Assembly (NCBI GenBank): GCA_024653385.1
Contig: JANLFZ010000323.1
Coordinates: 1 to 7,078, forward strand
Direction: 5' to 3'
DNA length: 7,078 nt
DNA from: Thermoguttaceae bacterium
GTDB taxonomy: Bacteria; Planctomycetota; Planctomycetia; Pirellulales; Thermoguttaceae
Shown here: piece after piece, positions 1-7,078 of the stretch
How positions within the stretch are numbered: the stretch's first letter is position 1
How the letters are laid out: each line of letters opens with the position of its first letter
Translations under genes and position numbers: made by a program
Notes under the pieces: generated by a model
Told to the model about the DNA's origin: nothing
The model's database searches: none
The model's input: only the letters and a program-made list of their open reading frames with translations

Positions 1-317
1 CCGCGATGGAGGTGCCCGAGGCGGTCCACGGCCGGGGCGTCAACCTCGAAGGCCAGCAGGTGCTGTTGATCGACGAGGCCGGAAGTTACTACCTGGGCGA
101 TCGTCCCGAGCCCGATTTCCGCAAGGACTCCCTCGACTCCCTGGTCGCCGAGGTCGAAGCGAACGCGGCCCGGCTCGGCGGCGGGCCGATCGACGTGATC
201 GTCCACGGGCATAAGCGCGCCAAACACAAGAGCGTGCGCGACGCGGTGGAACGGCTCGAGAGCGCCAAGGGCGTGGGCAAGATCATGCTGGGAATCCAGG
301 AAAAACACCCCGATTGA
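1..317 (+). CDS. ExbD/TolR-family biopolymer transport protein, C-terminal part (5' partial)
   Basis: Only the end of this gene is in the window. The frame is open back to base 3, so the ATG at 6 is probably internal. The visible part, about 104 residues, looks like the periplasmic domain of ExbD/TolR. It has a Pro-Glu-Ala plus Gly-x-Gly-Val segment of the kind that follows the membrane helix, a strand (QQVLLIDEAGSYYLGD), and the characteristic end in which a KHKSVRDAVERLES helix is followed by a KIMLGIQEK strand. ExbD proteins have one N-terminal membrane helix and work with the ExbB/TolQ proton channel to transmit proton-motive force to envelope proteins. The helix and its conserved Asp must lie upstream of the window. 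A second ExbD-type gene follows immediately, which supports the call. The family assignment is from fold pattern only, because the diagnostic N-terminus is not visible. Confidence 0.8.
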   Translation, partial: AMEVPEAVHGRGVNLEGQQVLLIDEAGSYYLGDRPEPDFRKDSLDSLVAEVEANAARLGGGPIDVIVHGHKRAKHKSVRDAVERLESAKGVGKIMLGIQEKHPD

Positions 318-331
318 CGCGGCACACGACG

Positions 332-988
332 ATGTCCACGGAACAAGCACTCTGGCGAGTCCGCGGCGAGGACGCGACTGGTCCGGGGCACCCCATCGAG
401 TTCGCACGCCTCGCTCAAGCCGTTGCCGACGGCATTTTCGGCGAGGAGGTGCAGGTGCGCGGGCCGGGCGAGGCCGCCTGGATGCTGGTGGGCGAACACC
501 CGCTGCTCGAAGAACGCCTGCCGCGCCCGGCAATCGTCCGGAAGAGGTCGTACCAGGACGCGGAGATGGACATGACGCCCATGATCGACGTCGTCTTCCA
601 ACTGCTGATCTTCTTCATGATTACGGCCGCGTTCGTCGTGCAGAAGACCCTCGATCTACCGCAAAGCAAGACCGACCGCAAACCTTCGGCGCCGACCACG
701 ATGAGCCGGCTCAAGGACGAGTTCATCGTCGTGGCCATAAAGCCCGGTCCGGCGGTCACCGTGAATGAAGAGCCGGTGGCCTTGGACCGTCTGGCCGTTG
801 CGCTACGGCGCGCCGCCCGAGGGCGCGATATGGTGGAAATGGTGCTCGATGTGGACGACCAGGTCGAACACGAGACCGTGGTCCAGGCGCTCGACGCGGC
901 CGGCGAGGCCGAGATCGAACGCGTGATGTTCGTCCGGCGCGTCGGGGCCGAGGGCAAGGCCGGCCCCCCGGCGAAGAAGAAGTCGTAA
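332..988 (+). CDS. GYF-like domain fused to ExbD/TolR-family membrane protein
   Basis: With the ATG at 332 the product has 218 residues. Residues 5-60 resemble the GYF_2 domain: a WRVRGEDATGP strand-turn, a helix RLAQAVADG, then E-E-V-Q-V-R and a W-M-L-V end. Residues 80-86 are DMTPMID, the ExbD/TolR signature. Asp86 is the proton-pathway Asp at the start of the membrane helix (about 84-104, QLLIFFMITAAFVV). The periplasmic domain follows, with a TVNEEPVAL strand and the closing helix-strand ETVVQALDAA...IERVMFV. The tail is Lys-rich (PPAKKKS). ExbD proteins are usually about 130-150 residues, so the extra length is the GYF-like domain, which should face the cytoplasm. The alternative start is TTG at 314, which overlaps the stop of the upstream gene and adds six residues; an AGGA lies 11 bases before it. 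ATG 332 has no clear Shine-Dalgarno. Both starts leave the domains intact. It is probably co-transcribed with the first ExbD gene and partners an ExbB/TolQ channel not seen here. Confidence 0.87.
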   Translation: MSTEQALWRVRGEDATGPGHPIEFARLAQAVADGIFGEEVQVRGPGEAAWMLVGEHPLLEERLPRPAIVRKRSYQDAEMDMTPMIDVVFQLLIFFMITAAFVVQKTLDLPQSKTDRKPSAPTTMSRLKDEFIVVAIKPGPAVTVNEEPVALDRLAVALRRAARGRDMVEMVLDVDDQVEHETVVQALDAAGEAEIERVMFVRRVGAEGKAGPPAKKKS

Positions 989-1035
989 CCGTCTACGGCG
1001 ATTGCTCCGATTTTCGCGGTCTAGCCCGCTGCGGC

Positions 1036-1040
1036 GGAGA
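1036..1040 (+). promoter_or_regulatory. Shine-Dalgarno GGAGA before the GTG start of the kinase gene
   Basis: GGAGA ends five bases before the GTG at 1046. An in-frame TAG at 1022-1024 closes the frame upstream. GTG 1046 is the only start codon between that stop and the zinc ribbon encoded from codon 4. Together these fix the start. The nearby ATG at 1041 is in another frame. Confidence 0.6.
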
Positions 1041-1045
1041 ATGGC

Positions 1046-4000
1046 GTGGTTCGTTGCCCTGTCTGCCATGGCGAGTTCTCGCTTCCCCCGGGAAGCGACA
1101 TCCCCTACCACTGCCCGGGTTGCGGGCAATGGCTCTTGGGGCCCTACCGCATCGTGGAGCGGGTGGGCGGCGGCGGCATGGGCGACGTCTACCGCGCCTT
1201 GGACCCCGAGATGTACGACCGCGTCGTGGCGATCAAGGTGCCGCGGGCCGAGATCGCCAACGACCGGGCCCAGCGCCGGTTCGAACGCGAGATCGCGGCC
1301 TCGGCCCGGCTGGCCCATGAGAACATCGTGCGCGCCTATCGCCGGGGCGCCGAACTGGGCCGGCCCTACCTCGTCATGGAGTTTGTCGTAGGCCGCAAGC
1401 TGGTCGACGTGATCCGCCAGGAACAGCCCTTGGCCGCGCGGCGCGTGGGCCGGATTGTGCTGGGCATTGCGCGCGGGCTGGAGCACGCCGAGGCCGGCGG
1501 TGTCATCAATCGCGACATCAAGCCCGAGAACATCCTTCTCGCGGGGCCAGGCGAAATCCCCAAGATCCTCGACTACGGCCTGGCCTTGATCCGCGACCTC
1601 GACGAACAGGTTACGCGCCACGGCGTGGCGCTGGGCACGCCGGCCTATGCGGCCCCCGAGCAGTTCCGCGACCCGCACGCCGTGACCATTCGGGCCGACG
1701 TGTATTCGCTGGGTTGCACGGCGTTCTGCTGCCTCACCGGCCGGCCTCCCTTCCCGGGCACCGATCTGGAAGGACTTTACCGCCTGCACCACGAGGCGCC
1801 GCGCCCCAGCGTCCGGGCGTGGCGCGCCGATGTGCCCGGCGAGTTGGACACGCTCGTCCAAACGATGATGGCATCGAACGTCGGCGATCGTCCCGGGCCG
1901 ACCGACGTGATCCTCGCCTTGGAGCTGCTCTTGCCGACGCTTGGCGACCAGCCGCCCGGCGAGCCGTTCGTTTCGGCCGAGGCGCGGATCGACGCACAAT
2001 GCCCCGAGTGCGGCCAGACATTTCATCTGGCCCCGTCGCTTGGCGGCAAGCCGGTTCGCGGCCCGAACCGCGTGTGCGGCGCCGTCTGGGTTCCCCGGCC
2101 CGAGGTGCCGCCCGGCTCGGCAACCACCAAGGACTGGCCGGGGGGAACGGGAGGTCCACCACCCGGACCGGACGCCGAGCCGGATTTCGAGCCGGGTATT
2201 CCCCGGCTCCTTGCCGCCCAGCCCGCCGACGCGCCCGCCAGTCTACCCGAGGTGCTCGACGCCCTGCCGGTGGCGGGCGACGCCCCGCCGCCGGTCGTCC
2301 TCGAGGCCGTCGCGTCGGTTGAGCCGGCCGGACGGTTGGAAAGCCCGTCGGGTGCCGACGTGATCGTCGTCCCACCGGCGGCGGTCGTCGCCGTGCCGGA
2401 AGTCTCTCCACGCCCCTTGCGACCCGACCAGCCGGCGACGACCAAGCCGCGGTGGACGCCCCAGCAACGTCGCGCGCGTCGGGCACGGCGATTCGGCGCG
2501 GCCCTGATCGCGCTGACGTTGGCCCTGGCGGCCGGAATCGCCTGGCTCGCCTGGCCGCCCCCGCCTCCGGATCCGTGGGTGGAGATCATGACCCTCGTGG
2601 GCGAGCACAAGTGGGACCGCGCCCTGCGCCGGCTCGACCGCTTCCAGGACGAGTGCCCCGGCGACCCGCGGCTCGATAAGGTCCCGTTCTTCCGGGACCT
2701 CTGCGAAGCCGGCCCCGACGTGTTTCGCGACGATGGCAACGCGGATCGCGCCTTGGACATGCTGGCGGAGATCTTCAAGCGCCACCGCGACAACGCCGAT
2801 TACCGGGAGCATTTCGAGCACCTCCGCCAGGCGGTGGTGCGGCTGGTCGAGCGGTTCATCGAGGCGGGCGAGCGGGACCTGTCGCGCGCGGCGCTCGGCA
2901 AGGCCCGCGATGCGATCGCCCTGGTGAAGTCGATTGTCCAGGCGGTTCCCGGCGCCGAAGCCCCGGATCGGCTGGAAGCCCGCCTGCGCGAAGCGAACGA
3001 GCGCGTCGAACAGGCGCTGGCCGCGCGGCGCGTCGAGGCACTGGTTCGGCAAGCGGAGGATCCCGCGGCGGACCTCGACGCGATCTACCGCGAATTGCCC
3101 CTGGCGTTCGCCAAGAGCAAGGGGTGGCCGCCCGCCGATCCGCGCGTCGACGCCGACCCCGAGTACCAGAAGGCCCTGCGGCGGGTTGGGGAGCAAGAGC
3201 CCAAGCGGGTTGGGTACGAGCGTGCCGGCCCGGAGGAGGAAATCGCCCAGGCCGGGCCGCCCGACGGCGCACCACGGCAAGGCGTCACGTGGGTCGTTGC
3301 CTGGGGCAAGGCCGCGCGGCCGGCGCCGGCCGGCCAGCCGCGACAAGGCGACCCGAGCAAGGTCGTCCTGGCCCTGGCTCGGGGAATTCTTTACGTCTTC
3401 GACAACGACGGCATGCTCTTGTGGTCGCGGCGTCTGGGCATCGACACCGCGCGATTTGCCCCAGTGGATCCCCCGCACCGAACGGGCGCCGCCGGCCCTG
3501 GTGGCCATCTCGTCGGAGGACAATTCCCTGGTCTCGTTGGAGACATCGGACGAGCTGGCCGGCCGGGTGCGGTGGCAGTACCGCGTGGGCCAGAGCATCG
3601 TCGCCCCGCTCTTGATCGTGCCCCTTCGCCCCGACCCCAACAAGCCGCCGCGCCATGTGGGCCTGTTGCCCACGGCCGATGGCGACATCCACGTGCTCGA
3701 GACGGTTCTGGGCAGGCGTCTGGGGCGGTTCAAAATCGGGCAGCCTCTGACCCGCGGCGGCGCGTACGACCCCGAAACCGGCCTGGCCTACTTCGCCGCC
3801 GACAGGCGGCGGATCTTCGCCATCGATCCCTCGGTCATCGACGGCCGGGGCCAAGCGTGCCGCTCGGTGCTCGTCACAGGCCATGCCAGCGGAGCGCTCC
3901 GCGGCGATCCTGTCGTCGTCGGACCTTATCTCGTCTGTGCCGAAACGGCGAACCTCGAGGACACCCGATTGCGGGTCTACCTGTTGAGCAACGCATCGGG

Positions 4001-5708
4001 CTTCGTCTCGCCGCGCGATTTGCCCAGGGCGGAACGCACCGTCCGAGGCTGGTCTTGGTTCCCTCCCCACGTCACGCCCGACCGGCTGACGCTGGTGACC
4101 GACCGCGGCGATCTGGGGGTCTTCGGCCTGAACCTCGACAACCCGGCCGAGGCCCTCTACGCGATCGTCGAAACGCAAGCCACGCTGCCTGCGGGCGAGA
4201 GTGCCCGGCCGCTGGTCGTTCATGTCGAGGAGCACCTGGTCTGGCTGATGGCGGGCGGCCGGCTCCACAAGCTCGCCATCGATGTGATTCGCCAGCGAGT
4301 CCGCCCTCTTTGGAACACGCTCGGTCCGGACGGCGGAGTGGCGGGCATTCCGGCCCACGAGCCCCAAGTCGACCGGCGCACGCGGACGGTGTTCCTCGTC
4401 ACGGTCTCGCCCAGCGGACTGGTGTACCGCCTGACCTCGGTCGATTCGGAGACGGGCCAGCGCCGCTGGCAGCGGCAACTCGGCATCGCCCCGGTGGGCG
4501 ATCCGTTGGTCTGGAACGGCCATCTGGTGCTCTTCGACCGCTCGGGCCAGAGGCTGGCGGTCCGGACGGCCGACCGCCCCGTGGCCGGAGACCGGCCGGA
4601 ACCCCTTCAGATCGACGAGGCGCCGCCGCTTCCAGAGGAGGCCGACGAGGCCCGCATGATCCGCCTGGGCGAGCCGCCCGGCCCGGTTCATCTGGTCGTC
4701 CCCATGCGCGATGGAGCGTCGCTGGCGGTTCGCACGTTCCGCGGGCCGACCGAGCAGCCGAGTCCTTGGGCCATCCGGCGTCTGGAGGGGAGGCTTTGCG
4801 GCCGGCCGTGCGTGGCGGGCAACCACCTCTACGTCCCGTGCCTCGACCGCGCGACCGACGAGGTCTCGGTGTGGCGCATCCCGCTGGAGGGTGTGTCGGG
4901 CGAGCCGGCGGTCAAGCCCTTTCGCCCCGAACTACGCCGCGCCGCCACCGAGGACTCGGCCGCGCTATACCCGCTCGGCACCGACGCCGTCCTCTTGGTC
5001 CTCGAGCGCCAACGCCTGCACCGGTTGGAAGTACAGTCCCGCGACGGCGACTTCGGCCTGAACCCCGTCGGCGACGAGTACCTCTTGAGAGATCCGCTGG
5101 CAGGTTACCCCCAAATTGCGGCCGATCAGATCGTCGCGCTGGACGAGTCCGGAAGACTCTACCGCCTCGATCCGCGCCACCCGAACCGCGAGCTGTCGCC
5201 CCCGGCGTCCACGGGCCTGAAGCCCGCCGGCGGACCGTTTCTCCGCGGCGAGGCGCTGGTCGTGGTCGATCCCCGGCATCGCCTGGTCTGTTTCCCGGCG
5301 CGGGCCGAGAATCCGCGCGCCACGGCCTATTCGGACGATCCCGGCGCGGTGGCCAATACGCCGGAAAGGGCCGGCAGAATCGCGCCCCGCTGGGTCTGGG
5401 AGGGACTCGGGCGGTTCCGCATGCGCGGTGAGCCGGTTCTGGACGGCGACCTGCTGCTGGTGGCCGACAACAGCCGAAACGTCTGGGCCGTGCGCCTCGC
5501 CGACGGACAAACCGCATGGAAGGCGCCGTTGCGCGTCGGCGTCGGACCGGCTGCCGCGGCGGTTCCTTTTGGGACTGACCATGTACTTGTTCCCTTGGCC
5601 GATGGCACGCTTCAGGTCGTGGCGAGGCCCCGGGCCGAGGCGCTCGCAACCGCGCCGCCAAGCGCCCCGCCCGCCAAAGTCGCGGGTCCCCGGGAGACTG
5701 TGCCATGA
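1046..5708 (+). CDS. Frameshifted giant gene: zinc ribbon - Ser/Thr protein kinase - TM - helical region - PQQ-like beta-propeller
   Basis: Residues 4-26 form a zinc ribbon (C4, C7, C23, C26). Residues 34 to about 294 are a PknB/Pkn2-type Ser/Thr kinase: Gly loop GGGGMGDVY (41-49), Lys64 in VAIK, Glu82 in the C helix, catalytic loop NRDIKPEN (Asp157, Asn162), metal-binding DYG (176-178), APE (203-205), Asp218 in the RADVYSLG segment and Arg282. HRD is NRD and DFG is DYG, but the catalytic Lys and Asp are kept. A second, incomplete ribbon follows at 319-344. Then come a Pro/Ala/Val-rich linker (350-480), a basic stretch, one membrane helix (about 484-503), a TPR-like helical region (510-690) and a beta-propeller. 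The kinase should be cytoplasmic and the propeller periplasmic. The frame breaks at residue 804 (about 3455-3458) and sense continues one base on, to TGA at 5706-5708. Removing one T gives about 1553 residues. The gene may be intact in life with an error here, or truly broken. It probably senses envelope state and phosphorylates unknown targets. Confidence 0.85.
3446..3467 (+). other. Single-base frameshift site inside the kinase gene
   Basis: Up to about 3454 the frame starting at 1046 gives convincing propeller sequence ending in LLWSRRLGIDTAR. From 3458 the next frame gives equally convincing sequence beginning LPQWIPRTE. Reading CGA-TTT-GCC-CCA with one T fewer (CGA-TTG-CCC-CAG) joins them as GIDTARLPQWIP. 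This suits PQQ-like propellers, where a strand ending in Gly-Ile-Asp-Thr is followed by Leu-Pro. The change is therefore a one-base excess (or a two-base loss). The run is only TTT, so it is not a classic homopolymer error. Neither frame meets a stop near the junction. Confidence 0.8.
3458..5708 (+). other. Periplasmic PQQ-like beta-propeller region of the kinase protein, encoded in the shifted frame
   Basis: This is the C-terminal half of the preceding gene, given separately because it lies one frame on and would be missed if the first frame were followed. It encodes about 750 residues of repeated four-strand units, such as GDIHVLETVLGRRLGRF, GLVYRLTSVDSETGQRRW, GDPLVWNGHLVLFDRSGQ and DLLLVADNSRNVWAVRL. 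Two PQQ-type repeat ends are clear: TGQRRW (about 1136-1141 in the corrected protein) and DGQTAW (about 1486-1491). Trp-docking motifs are degenerate in the other blades, so I do not count blades. In related kinases such propellers are ligand- or protein-binding ectodomains; whether this one binds a quinone cannot be told. The tail is Ala/Pro-rich and ends ETVP. The TGA overlaps an ATG at 5705 that I do not take as the next gene's start. Confidence 0.8.
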
Positions 5709-5782
5709 GCCGAGTCGCCCAGGACGGGAGGGCCCCCTTGACATCGTCCGAACAAAGAACTGGCCGATTCCGTCCGCCCTAC

Positions 5783-5790
5783 GAGAGGAA
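5783..5790 (+). promoter_or_regulatory. Shine-Dalgarno GAGAGGAA before the ATG at 5798
   Basis: GAGAGGAA ends seven bases before ATG 5798, a near-ideal spacing. A signal peptide starts exactly at that ATG. This favours 5798 over the in-frame ATG at 5705, which overlaps the stop of the kinase gene but would bury the signal peptide behind 31 polar residues. Confidence 0.7.
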
Positions 5791-5797
5791 CCCCCGC

Positions 5798-7015
5798 ATG
5801 GCGCGAGCTTGTTTTCGAACCCGGCCGAACCTGGCCCAGGTGCTCGCGCTGGTTGTCGCGGTTTGGGCGGGGCCGGGCGCCGCGGCGGCCGAGTTGCTCG
5901 AGGGGGAGTTCGGCGACATCGACCTCGGCCGGCCGTTGGTCGAACCCACGCGCTTTCCCACGATCCAACAACTGCGCGAGGCGGTGCGCACGCCCGAGAT
6001 CCGCCCCGTGGTCTTGTTTCGACTCTATGGAAGCGACAAGAACCACTACCTGCCGGTTTGGAGCGGCGACGGGAGGCGTCTGGCATTCCAGCGAAGCGAG
6101 ATCGACGTGCGGTCCAGCAAGCTGCTCTTGTTCGCCTCGATGGCCCAGCCCGAGCCCTCCCTGCTTAGCGATGAAGAGGACGCCTACGACTACATGTTTC
6201 GCTGGGTGGTCAACAGTCCGGCGAGCTACACGTTCGTGCGCATCCGGCCGGGGGTGGCTGGGACCCGGGTGTATCTGTCCGAGGAGGGCGGCAAGCCCGG
6301 CCCCAAGCTGGCCCAAGGGGCCCGCTATGCCCACGCCGCCGCCTATCGGCGGACCGACGGGATCTGGCGCATCGTCTACCAGCAGAACGACCAGGTGGTG
6401 CAAGAGGCATGGACGGATCGGGGCCCGCTGGAGGGACCGCTGCCGGTGACCGCCGGCGCAGCGCCCCGCTGGTCGCGCGACGGCGCGCGGCTCTTATTGG
6501 CGCGCATGGGACCGGGCGGCGAGCAAGACGCCTACGAAATGGTGGTGTGGCGCTTGCGCACCGGCGAGGCCACCCCCCTGCCCGCCGGCGTGCGCGGCCT
6601 CGTGCGCAGTCCAACCTGGTCGCCCGACGAACGCCACGCCGCGTACTACGTGCGCGAGTTGGGGGAAGGCAAGCCGTGGCGGATCCGAGTCTGCCCGACG
6701 GATGGCGACCGACCGGGCCGCACGCTGGGCAACGACGTGCGGGTCAATGCCATTTTCGAGTCGGAGGGGCCATCGTGGGAACCGAGTGGACGGCGGATCT
6801 GGTTCTTCTCGAACGAATACCAAGAGCAAGCCTATTGCCCGTTGGTCGCCGCCGATATTCGAACCGGCGAATTGGCGGTCGTTCACTACCCGCGCCGGGT
6901 GACCAACCCGCTGGACCTGGCGGTCCATCCCGCCAGCGAAGTTCCCGAATTGGCGTTCGTCGGGCAGATCGAATTGCCCCAGGACCTTTTCATTTTGTTT
7001 CTCAACCACTACTGA
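5798..7015 (+). CDS. Exported TolB/PD40-like beta-propeller protein
   Basis: From ATG 5798 the product has 405 residues. Residues 1 to about 30 are a signal peptide: basic start (MARACFRTRP), hydrophobic core (VLALVVAVW) and a small-residue GPGAAAA cleavage region. The mature protein carries TolB/PD40-type propeller motifs: WSGDGRRLAF (88-97), WSRDGARLLL (225-234), WSPDERHAAYY (274-284) and WEPSGRRIWFF (327-337). These are the blade signature that reads W-S-P-D-G-x-x-I-A-F in TolB. TolB also has an N-terminal alpha/beta domain; the region before the first motif here is only about 55 residues, so this is not a full TolB. Such propellers bind peptides or lipoproteins in the periplasm. It lies 89 bases after the kinase gene, itself ending in a propeller, and one base before a zinc-ribbon gene. 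The partner is unknown. The in-frame ATG at 5705 is an alternative start. Confidence 0.82.
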   Translation: MARACFRTRPNLAQVLALVVAVWAGPGAAAAELLEGEFGDIDLGRPLVEPTRFPTIQQLREAVRTPEIRPVVLFRLYGSDKNHYLPVWSGDGRRLAFQRSEIDVRSSKLLLFASMAQPEPSLLSDEEDAYDYMFRWVVNSPASYTFVRIRPGVAGTRVYLSEEGGKPGPKLAQGARYAHAAAYRRTDGIWRIVYQQNDQVVQEAWTDRGPLEGPLPVTAGAAPRWSRDGARLLLARMGPGGEQDAYEMVVWRLRTGEATPLPAGVRGLVRSPTWSPDERHAAYYVRELGEGKPWRIRVCPTDGDRPGRTLGNDVRVNAIFESEGPSWEPSGRRIWFFSNEYQEQAYCPLVAADIRTGELAVVHYPRRVTNPLDLAVHPASEVPELAFVGQIELPQDLFILFLNHY

Positions 7016-7016
7016 C

Positions 7017-7078
7017 ATGATCGACGTGCAATGCGTCCGATGCGGCACGCGGTTCCGGCTCGACGACCAATGCGCCGG
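7017..7078 (+). CDS. Start of a zinc-ribbon protein (3' partial)
   Basis: ATG 7017 comes one base after the stop of the propeller gene. Twenty codons are visible: MIDVQCVRCGTRFRLDDQCA. C6 and C9 form a CxxCG knuckle followed by TRFRLDD, the first half of the zinc ribbon common at the N-termini of planctomycete kinases and envelope proteins; the second pair of Cys would follow beyond the window. The same layout (CPVC, then FSLP) opens the kinase gene at 1046. No Shine-Dalgarno is visible, so translation is probably coupled to the upstream gene. What follows the ribbon, for example another kinase, cannot be told. Confidence 0.6.
   Translation, partial: MIDVQCVRCGTRFRLDDQCA

Noticed and set aside
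989..1045. Possible terminator or promoter between the ExbD gene and the kinase gene
   Set aside because: No hairpin followed by a T run and no convincing -35/-10 pair can be seen in these 57 bases.
803..2026. Long reverse-strand open frame of about 407 codons opposite the kinase domain
   Set aside because: It is antisense to a region with unmistakable kinase motifs. It has no recognisable domain and is rich in Arg, Ala, Gly and His, as expected of GC-rich antisense frames.
2934..3457. The shifted frame upstream of the junction as the start of an independent propeller gene
   Set aside because: Up to about 3455 this frame is Arg/Ser/Pro-rich and senseless, and the 1046 frame encodes the coherent helical region there. 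No Shine-Dalgarno and start near 3456 supports a separate gene.
2243..4826. Two further long reverse-strand open frames (2243-3733 and 3285-4826)
   Set aside because: Both are mirrors of the linker and propeller coding region. They show no domain motifs, and the + strand reading is coherent throughout.
3458..5431. Continuation of the 1046 frame past the frameshift as a C-terminal domain
   Set aside because: It is low-complexity, Arg/Pro/Gly/Ala-rich sequence with no strand pattern, while the adjacent frame over the same bases gives clear propeller repeats.
5738..5766. TTGACA at 5738-5743 as the -35 box of a promoter for the propeller gene
   Set aside because: The hexamer is perfect, but the expected -10 at 17 bases reads TGGCCG, far from TATAAT, and nothing better lies within 16-18 bases. 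A lone hexamer is weak evidence.

Overview
The window reads as a dense, GC-rich bacterial chromosome segment with every supported gene on the + strand. It most resembles a planctomycete. The grounds are family knowledge and gene style rather than a phylogenetic marker: a very large Ser/Thr kinase carrying a CxxC zinc ribbon and a membrane-anchored beta-propeller, a GYF-like domain fused to ExbD, tandem ExbD genes, and short CxxC-type zinc ribbons recurring in neighbouring genes. No tRNA, rRNA, CRISPR array, insertion sequence or convincing terminator is visible. There is no gene-free stretch longer than about 90 bases.

Layout. (1) 1-317: the C-terminal part of an ExbD/TolR-family protein whose start lies upstream of the window. 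(2) 332-988 (or TTG at 314): a second ExbD/TolR protein with an unusual N-terminal GYF-like domain. (3) 1046-5708: one very large gene for a zinc ribbon - Ser/Thr kinase - transmembrane - helical - beta-propeller protein. Its reading frame is broken once, at about 3455-3458. Dropping a single T restores a continuous protein of about 1553 residues. Without that correction the first frame runs on as a meaningless Arg/Pro/Gly-rich tail to 5431. (4) 5798-7015: a secreted TolB/PD40-type beta-propeller protein with its own Shine-Dalgarno sequence and signal peptide. (5) 7017 to the edge: the first 20 codons of a zinc-ribbon protein.

How they may work together (inference). The spacing is tight: 14 bases or an overlap, then 57, 89 and 1. 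Together with the common strand this suggests one transcription unit. Two ExbD/TolR subunits normally pair with an ExbB/TolQ proton channel, which would be expected just upstream. They are followed by a kinase whose C-terminal propeller should face the periplasm, and then by an exported TolB-like propeller. The order recalls tolQ-tolR-...-tolB with a transmembrane kinase inserted, so a proton-motive-force-driven envelope system with a built-in phosphorylation sensor is a reasonable hypothesis. Nothing in the sequence identifies the ligand or the phosphorylation target.
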